Shown in pieces: positions 51,563 through 60,500 of a stretch of DNA of 64,000 nucleotides (position 1 is the first letter of the stretch; each line of letters opens with the position of its first letter). This DNA is from Palsa-504 sp963839095 (GTDB lineage Bacteria > Actinomycetota > Actinomycetes > Streptosporangiales > Streptosporangiaceae), in the NCBI GenBank assembly GCA_963839095.1, contig CAWIUF010000053.1, positions 124,001 through 188,000 of the forward strand, given 5' to 3'. The position numbers and the translations under genes were made by a program. The notes under the pieces are model-generated. The model had not been told where the DNA came from. It did not search any database and saw nothing but the letters and a program-made list of their open reading frames with translations.

Positions 51563-54237
51563 TCGGTCTCCCCCGCTCCCTGCGTACCGTCTGGTGGCTG
51601 GTACCCGCGGGCCCGCGCCTGGTGGACCTCGGCCTCGACCGGCAGGTACACGCTGAAGCAGGTGCCCTTGGGCCGGGCCGCCAGCTCCAGCCGGCCGCCG
51701 TGCGCCTGCACGATACCCTTGGCGATCGACAGGCCCAGGCCGGCGCCGGGGTTCTTGCGGGTGGCATTGGCGGGTCGGCGGGAAGCCAGCCCCGTTTGGC
51801 TCGAATTGTTTGTCCTGCGGGCCGGCTCGAACGGGGCCGCGGCCAGCTCCGGCGGCATGCCCTGGCCGTCGTCCTGCACGCTGATCGTGACCTCGGCCGG
51901 CCCGGACCCGGCCGTCACCCGCACCTGGGTCCCCGGCGGGTTGTGGCCGAACGCGTTGTTCAGCAGGTTCACGAAGACCTGCTCCATCCGGTCGTGGTCG
52001 GCCCACACCACCGGCAGGGCGGCGTCGCAGTCCAGCGTGACCTCCTTGGCGTGCTCGGGCGGCAGGCAGGCGATGGCCGCCTCGATCACCAGCCGGATGT
52101 CGCACCAGTCCCGCTGCAGCCGCATGATGCCCGACTCGATCGCGGAGAAGTCCAGCAGGTCGTCGACCAGCCGGCCGAGGCGGGCCGACTCGGCCGCGAT
52201 CCGGTCCAGGAAGCGCTGCTGGGAGTCGCGGTCCCAGGTCACGTCCGGCTGCATCAGGCTGGACGCGTAGCCGCGGATGGCCGTCAGCGGGGTGCGCAGC
52301 TCGTGGCTGAGCCGGGACAGGAAGCCGCGCTGCAGCTCGCGGCTTCTTCGCAGGGCGGCGGCTTCCTGGTGGGCGTGGGCCGCCTCCTCGCGCTCCAGCG
52401 CCAGCCGCAGCGAGTTCGCCGCGTCCTCCAGCAGCGCCGTCTCCTCCTTGGTGGGCGGCACCCGGCGCCAGCTGGCCAGCAGCACGGTGGGGCCGCCGGC
52501 CGCGGTGAACGCCACCGCCCGGGCCCGCTGCCGGCGGCTGCTGCGCAGCTCCCGGGCCACCCCGTCGGGGTGCGTGCCGTCCAGCGCGACGTCGGCCAGT
52601 TCCCGGAGCGAGGACGCGGCCGGGTCGGTGCCGTCCGGCCCGGCGTAGGCGCGCCAGCCGCCCGCGTCGGCGGGCTGCCCGGCGGGCTGGGTGATCAGCG
52701 CGACCTCCTCGGCCTGCAGGCCCCGGCGCAGCGACTGGACCGCGGTCACCAGTCCGTCGCTGACCAGGACCGGGCCCGCCAGCGTCTCCAGCATCTCCCT
52801 GATCGTCTCCAGCACCCGGTTCCTGGTGGTCACCTGGTCGAGCAGCCGGTCCCGCTCGATCGCGCTGGCGGCGTAGCCCGCGTAGACGGTGACCAGGTCG
52901 AGCTCGTCGCGCTGGGGGGCGCCGTGCTCGGTCCGGAAGACCGTGATCACGCCGGACAGGCCGCCCGGGCCGAGCACCGGGACCGACCACGAGCTGGCCA
53001 CGTTGACCGTCTTGGCCAGGTCGCGGAAGCTGCGCCAGGCCGCGCCGACGCGCACGTTGTCCGCGATGACCGGCCGCTCGTCGGCGGCGGCGAGGCCGAC
53101 CGGGCCGCCGCCGGGGCCGAACGGCAGCCGGTCCCACGGCGCGAGCTGGCCCGGGGTGAACCCGAGCGACGCGGCGCAGAACAGGGTCCGGTCGCTGACC
53201 AGGTGGATGGACAGCCGCTCGCTGGACAGGGCCGAGCCGAGCGCGGACAGGATCAGGCTCAGGCTGGAGCCCGGGTCGGCGCTGACCAGGCGGTCGGTGA
53301 GGCCGTGCAGCCTGGTCAGCTGACGGCGGGCGCTGCTGTCGATCTGCTGGCCGGACAGCAGCGCCACCACGTCGTCCGGGTGGGTATCGGCCGGGCGCAG
53401 GTCGGCCACGATCCGGCCCTGCCGCAGCACCACGATGCGGTCGGCCAGCCGGAACATCTGGTCGATGTCGTGGCAGGCCAGCAAGATCGTGGTGCCCTGC
53501 TCCCGCAGGCCCATGATCAGCTCTTCGACCTGGGCCGATTCCTTCACGCCGAGGGCCGCGGTGGGCTCGTCGAGGGCCAGCAGCCGCGGTCTCCTGCCCA
53601 TCGCCCGGGCGACCGCCACCAGCTGGCGCTGGCCGCCGGACAGGTAGCGGACGTTGCGGGTGGTGTCCTTCAGCGGGATGTTCAGGTTGGCGAGCAGTTC
53701 CCCGGCGGCGGCGTGGAAGCGGGTGTCGGACAGCATCAGCCGCTTTTTTTCCTGGCCGAGCATGATGTTGGCGGCGATGTCGAGGTTGTCGCACAGCGCC
53801 AGGTCCTGCCAGACCACGGCGACGCCGTGCCGGGACGCGCCCGCTGGGTCTGGCGGGACCTTTTTCCCCGCCAGGTAGATGTCGCCGGCGGCGGGCACGA
53901 TGTCGCCCGCGATGCAGCGGACCAGGGTGGTCTTGCCCGCGCCGTTCTCGCCTGCCAGCGCGACCAGCTCGCCGCTGCGCACGTTCAGGTTGATGTCATC
54001 CAGGGCCCGCAGGTGGCCGTAGCTGCAGTTGAGGCCGGACACGGTCAGGAGCGGGTTTCCCGGGTCTGGCCTGGCCCGGCCTGCTGGGTCCGGGCTGGCT
54101 GGGTCCCGGCTGGCTGGGTCCCGGCTGTCGGGGTTCTGGCCGTTTGGCCGGGGGTCGGCGGTGCCCCGGGCGCCGCGGCGGGCGGCCCGGGCCGCTCCCC
54201 GGGCGGCCCCTTTGACGGCGACGAGAGAACCGGTCAT
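51559..54237 (-). CDS. ABC ATPase-GAF-histidine kinase fusion
   Basis: This 892-residue soluble protein joins two modules. After a Pro/Asp/Arg-rich N-tail, residues 63-300 are a complete carbohydrate-type ABC ATPase: Walker A GENGAGKTT (96-104), Q-loop VWQDLAL, signature LSGGQRQ (199-205), Walker B LLALDEPTAAL, H-loop His256. Residues about 310-465 look like a GAF domain and 470-615 like a second. A kinase core follows: His645 in FLSRLSHELRTPLTAI, N-box VFVNLLNNAFGHN, G1 DDGQGMP, G2 GAGLGLS. No membrane helix is visible. I start at the ATG giving MTGSLVAVKG; its ribosome-binding site is weak, and a frame from 54342 is longer. The stop overlaps the regulator gene. It probably docks on a sugar permease and reports transport or ligand state. 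Confidence 0.93.
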   Translation of the reverse strand: MTGSLVAVKGAARGAARAARRGARGTADPRPNGQNPDSRDPASRDPASPDPAGRARPDPGNPLLTVSGLNCSYGHLRALDDINLNVRSGELVALAGENGAGKTTLVRCIAGDIVPAAGDIYLAGKKVPPDPAGASRHGVAVVWQDLALCDNLDIAANIMLGQEKKRLMLSDTRFHAAAGELLANLNIPLKDTTRNVRYLSGGQRQLVAVARAMGRRPRLLALDEPTAALGVKESAQVEELIMGLREQGTTILLACHDIDQMFRLADRIVVLRQGRIVADLRPADTHPDDVVALLSGQQIDSSARRQLTRLHGLTDRLVSADPGSSLSLILSALGSALSSERLSIHLVSDRTLFCAASLGFTPGQLAPWDRLPFGPGGGPVGLAAADERPVIADNVRVGAAWRSFRDLAKTVNVASSWSVPVLGPGGLSGVITVFRTEHGAPQRDELDLVTVYAGYAASAIERDRLLDQVTTRNRVLETIREMLETLAGPVLVSDGLVTAVQSLRRGLQAEEVALITQPAGQPADAGGWRAYAGPDGTDPAASSLRELADVALDGTHPDGVARELRSSRRQRARAVAFTAAGGPTVLLASWRRVPPTKEETALLEDAANSLRLALEREEAAHAHQEAAALRRSRELQRGFLSRLSHELRTPLTAIRGYASSLMQPDVTWDRDSQQRFLDRIAAESARLGRLVDDLLDFSAIESGIMRLQRDWCDIRLVIEAAIACLPPEHAKEVTLDCDAALPVVWADHDRMEQVFVNLLNNAFGHNPPGTQVRVTAGSGPAEVTISVQDDGQGMPPELAAAPFEPARRTNNSSQTGLASRRPANATRKNPGAGLGLSIAKGIVQAHGGRLELAARPKGTCFSVYLPVEAEVHQARARGYQPPDGTQGAGETE

Positions 54238-54438
54238 CCCGTCATTGTGTGGCCTCAATCGTGCGGTTGGCCACAAAGTTCGCCCACCATGTAAGCCTGA
54301 CCTGGGATTTTCATGGTTTTTAAATGTCAAACGACACGTCACCGGGGGCGGGGAGGACCTTCATGATCCCGAAGGATCTTGTCCCCAGAACGGGTACAGA
54401 ACCTTTCACGATCATGGAAATCGGGGGAGGAGAGGGCG

Positions 54439-54732
54439 GTGCTTGTCGCGTTTTCTGTTACGCCGCTGGGGGTCGGGGAGGCGGTCGGCGAGGTGGTGGC
54501 CGAGGCGGTCCGGGTGGTGCGGGAGAGCGGGCTGCCGAACCAGACCGACGCCATGTTCACCACCGTCGAAGGGGACTGGGACGAGGCCATGGCGGTGGTC
54601 AAGCGGGCCGTGGACGCGGTGGCGGCCCGGGCGCCGCGGGTGAGCCTGGTACTCAAGGCGGACATCAGGCCGGGGGTGACCGGGGCGCTGACCGCGAAGG
54701 TGGAAGCGGTGGAGCGCTACCTGGAGGCCTGA
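54439..54732 (+). CDS. Thiamine-binding (MTH1187/YkoF-like) protein
   Basis: A GTG with GGAGGAGAGGG upstream gives VLVAFSVTPLGVGEAVGEVV; an upstream ATG reads through that site and is less likely. The 97 residues match DUF77: VRVVRESGLPNQTDAMFTTV, EGDWDEAMAVVKRAVDAVAA, VSLVLKADIRPGVTGALTAK. Members form ferredoxin-like oligomers, and some bind thiamine precursors. It is divergent from the kinase fusion across a 200-base gap with an AT-rich stretch and no recognisable TPP riboswitch. Confidence 0.85.
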   Translation: MLVAFSVTPLGVGEAVGEVVAEAVRVVRESGLPNQTDAMFTTVEGDWDEAMAVVKRAVDAVAARAPRVSLVLKADIRPGVTGALTAKVEAVERYLEA

Positions 54733-54762
54733 GCGCCGGCCGCGGCTGTCCGGGGCTTCCGG

Positions 54763-55086
54763 TCAGGCTACGCCGGCCAGGCGCAGCCCGGCGGTGACCG
54801 CCGCGGCGGCCAGGACGACGACCAGGAACGGGGCCTTGCGCCAGGCCAGGACGCCGGCCACCAGGACCCCGGCCGGGCGGGCGAAGCCGGAGAAGCCGTG
54901 CCCCTCGGTCAGCGCGGTGGTGGCCACCAGCGCGGCCAGCAAGAGCACGGCGGCGGCCTCGAGCAGCCGGGTGGCCCGGGGCGGGAAGGTGATCTTCGCC
55001 CGCAGGACCTGGCCGGACAGCCGGAAGGCCCAGGTGCCCGCGGCCAGGGTGGCCATCCCGGCCATGACCAGCGTGGTGTCTTTCAC
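54763..55086 (-). CDS. azlD: AzlD-family branched-chain amino acid exporter subunit
   Basis: The 107-residue protein has four hydrophobic helices (TTLVMAGMATLAAGTWAFRL, RLLEAAAVLLLAALVATTAL, RPAGVLVAGVLAWRKAPFLV, VVLAAAAVTAGLRLAGVA) and the short charged LRAKITFPPRATRLLE loop of AzlD. It should pair with AzlC to export branched-chain or related amino acids. It lies ten bases downstream of azlC on the same strand, so both are in one transcript. Confidence 0.85.
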   Translation of the reverse strand: MKDTTLVMAGMATLAAGTWAFRLSGQVLRAKITFPPRATRLLEAAAVLLLAALVATTALTEGHGFSGFARPAGVLVAGVLAWRKAPFLVVVLAAAAVTAGLRLAGVA

Positions 55087-55096
55087 CGGGTTCCCT

Positions 55097-55829
55097 TCAC
55101 CGGACGGGCGCCGGCTGCTCGTCGGCGGCCGGGGCCGCCTTCGGGGCGGGCTCGCGGACCAGCAGGAGCACCGCGGCCAGGGCCAGCAGCACCGGCAGCC
55201 CGGCGGGCAGGAACGGGGTGGCGGCCAGCGCGATGGCCGCGCCGGCCAGCGCGGCCCGCAGGATCCGGGTGTCCCGCAGGTCCTTGACGATCAGCGCCAG
55301 GATGACCGCGGGAAACATGGCGTCCAGGCCGAACGCGTTGGTGTCATGAATCGCGGACCCGGCCAGCGCCCCCAGCACGGCGCCGCCCGGCCAGCAGATC
55401 AGCACGCCGAGGCCGCAGGCCCAGTAGGCGGCCCGTTTGGCCCGCAGGTCCTCCTGGGCCAGCGCGAACACCACGCTCTCGTCGTTCATCAGGTGGGTGC
55501 CGAACAGCCGCCGCCAGCCGCGTCCGGTGACTCCGGTCGGCAGGGCCAGGCCGTACGGCAGGTGGCGGGAGTTCACCAGCAGCCCGGCCAGGGCCGCGGC
55601 GAAGGGACTGCCGCCCGCCGCGACGATCCCGACGAACAGGAACTCCGACGCGCCCGGCCAGCACCAGCAGGCTCTGCACGGCGGGAAACCAGAGCGGGAA
55701 GCCGGAGGAGACCGCGATGGCGCCGTAGGACAGGCCGATGAAGAACACGGCCAGGCAGGTCAGCGCGATGTCGGTCAGGACCGCGGTACTCAGCGGGCTG
55801 CGCTCTAGAGTTCTCCGTAGCGAACGCAT
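55097..55829 (-). CDS. azlC: AzlC-family amino acid exporter, one frameshift
   Basis: The gene starts MRSLRRTLERSPLSTAVLTD and continues LTCLAVFFIGLSYGAIAVSS, GFPLWFPAVQSLLVLAGASE with the AzlC pattern. A shift near 55650 is then needed to continue FVGIVAAGGSPFAAALAGLL, VNSRHLPYGLALPTGVTG, LMNDESVVFALAQEDLRAKR, a typical AzlC body of about 240 residues. The missing base is in a short GC run. Together with AzlD it forms the exporter. It is divergent from an XRE-cupin regulator with a perfect palindrome between. Confidence 0.85.
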
Positions 55830-55855
55830 GGAGCTTATTGTGAACACCGAACCGT

Positions 55856-55873
55856 CGTTCGTCAAAACGAACG
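55856..55873. promoter_or_regulatory. Palindromic operator, azlC / XRE-cupin
   Basis: CGTTCGT-CAAA-ACGAACG is a perfect 7-4-7 inverted repeat in the 55-base gap between azlC and the regulator gene. Its location implies binding by the divergently encoded XRE-cupin protein and control in both directions. Confidence 0.7.
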
Positions 55874-55884
55874 GATGAACTGAT

Positions 55885-56445
55885 ATGACGAACACTAGCG
55901 GTCCGCCGCTCGAGGTCATCGCGGCCTCGCTGCGCCGGGAGCGGCAGCGGACCGGGCTGTCGCTCACCGAGGTGGCCCGCCGGGCCGGGATCGCCAAGTC
56001 CACGCTGTCCCAGCTGGAGTCCGGCACCGGCAACCCCAGCCTGGAGACGCTGTGGGCCTTGTGCGTGGCGCTGGACGTGCCGTTCTCCCGGCTGCTCGAC
56101 CCGCCGGCCCCGCAAACCCAGGTGATCCGGGCCGGCGAGGGACCCACCGTGGACTCGGCGCAGGCCGACTATCACGCCACCCTGCTGGCCAGCAGCGCGC
56201 CCGGGGCACGGTGCGACATCTACCGGATCGCGGCCGAGCCCGGGCACCCGCGGGCGTCCGAGCCGCACATGCCCGGAGTCGTGGAGCACACCGTCATCGG
56301 CGCCGGCCGGGCCCTGGTCGGCGTGACCGGCCAGGCGACCGAACTCGGACCGGGCGACTACATCCGCTACCCGGCCGACCGGCCGCACGTGTTCGAGGCG
56401 CTGGAGCCGGGGACGCAGGCCGTGATGCTGTCCGAGCACACCTGA
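55885..56445 (+). CDS. XRE-cupin regulator of azlCD
   Basis: The 186-residue protein has an N-terminal XRE domain (VIAASLRRERQRTGLSLTEV, ARRAGIAKSTLSQLESGTGN, PSLETLWALCVALDVPFSRL) and a C-terminal cupin (YRIAAEPGHPRASEPHMPGV, VEHTVIGAGRALVGVTGQAT, LGPGDYIRYPADRPHVFEAL). Such proteins sense a small ligand in the cupin pocket, often an amino acid, and regulate a divergent azlCD operon. The palindrome at 55856-55873 is the presumed site. It is convergent with the SRPBCC gene, one base apart. Confidence 0.9.
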   Translation: MTNTSGPPLEVIAASLRRERQRTGLSLTEVARRAGIAKSTLSQLESGTGNPSLETLWALCVALDVPFSRLLDPPAPQTQVIRAGEGPTVDSAQADYHATLLASSAPGARCDIYRIAAEPGHPRASEPHMPGVVEHTVIGAGRALVGVTGQATELGPGDYIRYPADRPHVFEALEPGTQAVMLSEHT

Positions 56446-56446
56446 C

Positions 56447-57094
56447 CTACGACGGGTCCTCGGCGGGGGGCGTGGTGTAGGCGGCGATGGCCCGCCCGGA
56501 CATCGCGCGGGCCTGCGCCTCGTCGCCGCCGCTGGCGATGTGGGCCTCGCACCAGCGCTCGCCGCTGAGCGTCATGAAGCGCCTGCCCTCCTCGGACGCG
56601 GCCCAGGCGGCGCCCTCGGCCGGATCCATGGCCGGGCGCCCGGCCAGGTTCAGGCTCAGGCCCAGGACAATGGAGTCCCAGCCGACGCCGACCGCCCCCG
56701 GGCCGAACTGGGCCCACATGTCGTCGCTGGCGTGCCCGATGTGCTCGATCTCGAGCCGGGTCCTGGTCGGTGCCACCGCCGTCAGGCGGACCTCGACCCA
56801 GCTCACCTGGTCGCCGAACTCCCAGGTGACGAAGAAGCTCTCCGGCGGATCGCAGCGCTCGATGGTGCCGCCGGCGTTGCCCTCGATCTGGTAACGGCCG
56901 CCGGGCTTGAGCTCGCCCGAGACCGGGAGGAACCACCGCCGGATGCGCTCGGCGTTCGTGCAGGCGTCCCAGACGTCCTCGACGGCGGCGTCGTAGGTCT
57001 GGCTGATGACGACGACGCGCGCTTCGCCCGCCTCCATAGTCCGGGTACCGACCCGGCGCTGGACGGCGCTGATCTGATGAGTGACGTCGATCAT
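56447..57094 (-). CDS. SRPBCC (AHSA1-like) protein
   Basis: The 215-residue protein starts MIDVTHQISAVQRRVGTRTM and has the AHSA1 pattern: VVVISQTYDAAVEDVWDACT, ERIRRWFLPVSGELKPGGRY, GGTIERCDPPESFFVTWEFG, VEVRLTAVAPTRTRLEIEHI. It has an extra C-terminal segment (WDSIVLGLSLNLAGRPAMDP) compared with the gene at 1515. Its ATG overlaps the ArsR stop (ATGA). The ArsR-SRPBCC pairing repeats the arrangement at the window start, in opposite gene order. Confidence 0.9.
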   Translation of the reverse strand: MIDVTHQISAVQRRVGTRTMEAGEARVVVISQTYDAAVEDVWDACTNAERIRRWFLPVSGELKPGGRYQIEGNAGGTIERCDPPESFFVTWEFGDQVSWVEVRLTAVAPTRTRLEIEHIGHASDDMWAQFGPGAVGVGWDSIVLGLSLNLAGRPAMDPAEGAAWAASEEGRRFMTLSGERWCEAHIASGGDEAQARAMSGRAIAAYTTPPAEDPS

Positions 57095-57453
57095 GAAGGT
57101 CCTTCCTGTTCGCTTTGGCTTTCGCTGAGGCGGCGCTCGCGCTGGCCGCGCGCCAGTTCGGTGGCCAGCGCCGCCAGGTGAGGGGTCCAGAAGCGCCGGA
57201 AGCGGTCGAGCCACACGTCGACTTCCTGCAGCGGCCCGGAGTTCACCGCGTACAGCCGCCGGGTCCCGCTGGGCCGTACGGTGGCCAGGCCGCTGTCCCT
57301 GAGTACCCGCAGGTGCTGCGAGACGGCCGGCTGGGAGATCCCGAACTCCGCCTGGACGACCGCGCCGATCGCACCGGAGGTCAGCTCCCCCTCGGCCAGC
57401 AGCTCGAGGATCCGCCGCCGCACCGGATCGCCAAGGACATCGAGCGCGTGCAC
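57091..57453 (-). CDS. ArsR-family transcriptional regulator
   Basis: The 120-residue winged-helix protein reads MHALDVLGDPVRRRILELLA, TSGAIGAVVQAEFGISQPAV, SQHLRVLRDSGLATVRPSGT and RRLYAVNSGPLQEVDVWLDR. The metal-binding CVC motif is absent, as in the ArsR proteins that accompany SRPBCC genes. It is the first gene of the two-gene unit and probably autoregulates it. The upstream gap toward adnB (57454-57515) has TTATATAAGTGTAGTCTTAA, an AT-rich promoter-like stretch. Confidence 0.88.
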   Translation of the reverse strand: MHALDVLGDPVRRRILELLAEGELTSGAIGAVVQAEFGISQPAVSQHLRVLRDSGLATVRPSGTRRLYAVNSGPLQEVDVWLDRFRRFWTPHLAALATELARGQRERRLSESQSEQEGPS

Positions 57454-57515
57454 CCAGCCATCGTATCAGCAGTGACTTATATAAGTGTAGTCTTAACGAA
57501 AGGAAGAGGAGGGAG

Positions 57516-60500
57516 CTACCGGGGTTCGGCGGGGATCTGGTCGATGAGGGCGGCCAGGCCGGCTTCACCGAGCAGGTCGGCGGGGCGGACGGTCTGGTCG
57601 TGGGCGACGTAGTAGAACGCGGCGCGGACCTCGGTCACCGGCACCCCGGACAGCGCCGCCCAGGCCAGGCGGTACGCGGCGAGCTGGACGGACACCGCGC
57701 GCCGTTCGGCGGCGGAGGCGGGCGGGCGGCCGGTCTTCCAGTCGACGACGTCGTAGCCGCCGCCGGGGGCATCGGCGAACACCGCGTCGATCCGGCCGCG
57801 GATCAGCCGGTCGCCGACCAGGGTCTCGAACGGCACCTCGACCGCCTGGGGCCAGCGATCCGCCCACTCGCCCCGCTCGAACCGGGCCTGGAGCGCGGCC
57901 AGGTCGCCCGCCGCGGCCTCGTCGTCCTCGGCGTTGTCGGGACCGAACAGCGCGTTGTCGTCGATCAGCAGCTGCTGACCGTAGCGCTGCTCCAGCCACT
58001 GGTGGAAGGCGGTACCCCGGCGGGCCTGGCGGGCCGGCGGCCGCGGCATCGGCCGCCGCACCTGACGGGCCAGCTCGTCCGGATCCCGGGCCAGCGCCAC
58101 CAGCGACGACACCGACAGCCGGGCCGGCAGTACCACCCGCGTCGGTCCCTCACCGCGCCGCTGCTCCCGCTCGGCCAGCAGCAAGCCCGCGTCCAGGTCC
58201 CAGGCGGCCACCATCGCCTCGTCGGCCTCGTCCAGCTCGTCCAGGTGCTCGGGCGCGCGATCCTCGATCACCATGGCGGCCGCCGCGCGGACGGCCTCGT
58301 AGTTGCGGCCGGCCGGGGTGGCGGGCCAGTCCGCGGTCTCGACCGTTGCGAGCAGCGGGTTCTCGGTGTCGGGGTCGGGCTCGTCGGTCCAGATGCCGAT
58401 CTGGGCCGCGCCGGACCGGCGGACCTCCGCCAGGAACGGCGAGGGCCCCAGGCGGCTGCTGCCGCCCTCGCCCCACCAGTAGCCCGAGCAGCCCAGGAAG
58501 TACGCCGCCCGGGTGGCCGCCACGTACATCAGCCGCCGCTCCTCGGACAGGTCCCGGGTCGCGCAGCCCTCGGTGAAGGCCTCGAGCGAGGCGGCGTCGA
58601 GGCCGAGCAGCTCGGGCAGGTCCCCCGCGTCACCGCGCAGGCCGAACGGGATCAGCCGCGCGTTATCGGTCCACCGCGTCGAGACCCGGGGCCGGGCCGG
58701 GAACACCTGGGACCGCTCCCCCATGGACAGGCCGGGCACGAACACGGCCGGCCACTGCAGGCCCTTGGCCGCGTGCACGGTCAGCAGCTTGACCGAATCC
58801 GACTCGCCCACCCGCCCGGTCTCCAGCCCGAACTCCTCCTGCTGGGCCGCGGCCAGGTAGGCCAGGAACGCGCCGAGGGTCGGCTCGGCGCCCTCGCCGG
58901 TGAACGCGTCCGCCACGTCGGTGAAGGCATCGAGGTCGGCGCGGGCCGCGACCGGGTCGACCCCGGGCCGGGCCGCGACCTCGATGTCCAGGCCGAGCAC
59001 GCGCTCGGCCTCGGCGGCCAGGTCGGCGAGCGGCCGTCCGACGTGCGCGCGCAGCCACCGCAGCTCGCCCGCCAGGGCGTGCATCCGCCGGTAGCCCTCC
59101 GCCGAGTAGGCGTCCGGCTCGCCCAGGTCGTCGAGCGCCTCGACCAGGCTGCCGGTCTCCGCGGTGAGGTCGGTGATGGCCTCGGCCAGCGCGTCCTGGG
59201 CGTCGTGCTCCACGGCGGCCGCCCGGGTGACGGCCCGGCCGTCACCCTCGCCGCTGGCCAGCGCGCGGGCCCGGCGGCCGAGCGCGACCAGGTCGCGCGG
59301 CCCGATCCGCCAGCGCGGCCCGGTGAGCAGCCGGGCCAGCGCGTCGGAGGCGCCCGCGTCGTGGAGCACTCGCAGCGTGGCCACCACGTCCTGGACCTCG
59401 GGCACGGCGAGCAGGCCGCCGAGGCCCACCACCTCGACCGGGATGCCGCGGGCCTCCAGCGCGTGCCGCAGCGCCACGAACTGGGACCGCTTGCGGCACA
59501 GGATCGCGATGTCCGACGGCCGCACGTTCATGGCCAGGCCATCGGGCCAGGGCTGCCCGTCGGGCGCCAGGCCGCGCTCGGTCGCCAGCAGCGCGGCGGC
59601 CTGCGCGGCGACCCAGCCGGCCTCGTCGAGCGAGGTTTCCAGGAGGGCGGCGGAGACGATGCCCCGTTCGGTCCGGTCGGGGGCGGAGACCAGGCGGGGC
59701 ACGTCGGGGGCCTCGTAGCGCAGTTCCTCCTGGATGACGGCGGCCGCGTCGAGGACGCGCGCGGAGTTGCGGAAGCTGGTGGACAGCTGCAGCACCGGGG
59801 CCGGGCCGGACGACGCCGAGGCCCCGAACGGCATCCCGGGGCGACTCCGGGCTACCACCGGGAAGTCGGCGGTGAACCGCCGCAGGTTGCCCGCGCTCGC
59901 GCCGCGCCAGCCGTAGATGGACTGGCACGGGTCACCGACCGCGGTGACCGGGTGGCCGCCGCCGAACAGCGCCCGCAGCAGGACCAGCTGGGCGTGGCTG
60001 GTGTCCTGGTACTCATCGAGCAGGACCACCTGGTAGCGGGACCGCTCGGCCGCGCCGACCTCCGGGTGCCGGCTGGCGATCCGCGCCGCCAGCGCCACCT
60101 GGTCCCCGTGGTCCAGCACCTCGCGGGCCGCCTTGGCGGCGGCGTACCGGCTGACCAGCGGCAGCAGCTGCTCCCGGGCGCGCTGGGTGGCGATGATCTT
60201 CTTGACGGCCGCGGTGATGCGCCCCGGCAGCGCATCGTGCTCCGCGGTCAGCCACAGGCCCACGGCGCTGACGTCGCTGGTGTCGCGCAGGTGCTCGGAC
60301 AGGTCGCCGGCCAGGTCGAGCATGGCCGCGGTCACCGTCTGCGGGGTCCAGGTGATCTCGTCCATCGGCCCGTCGTAGGCCGCCACGATCTGCGACGCGA
60401 GCTGCCAGGACAGCGCCGGGGTGATCAGCCGCATGGACGGCTCGAGTCCTTCCCGCAGCGCGTTGTCGCCGACCAGCCGCCCGGCGTAGGCGTGGTAGGT

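Noticed and set aside
50846..53794. 982-codon minus-strand frame that starts inside the kinase gene and ends with the response regulator
   Set aside because: Only the last 239 codons are real (the regulator). The rest is the kinase gene in the wrong frame, rich in Arg and Pro.
54362..54416. CATGATC...GATCATG inverted repeat before the thiamine-binding gene, considered as a TPP riboswitch
   Set aside because: The conserved CTGAGA and ACCTGATC-type segments of TPP riboswitches are not present, and the arms are 41 bases apart.
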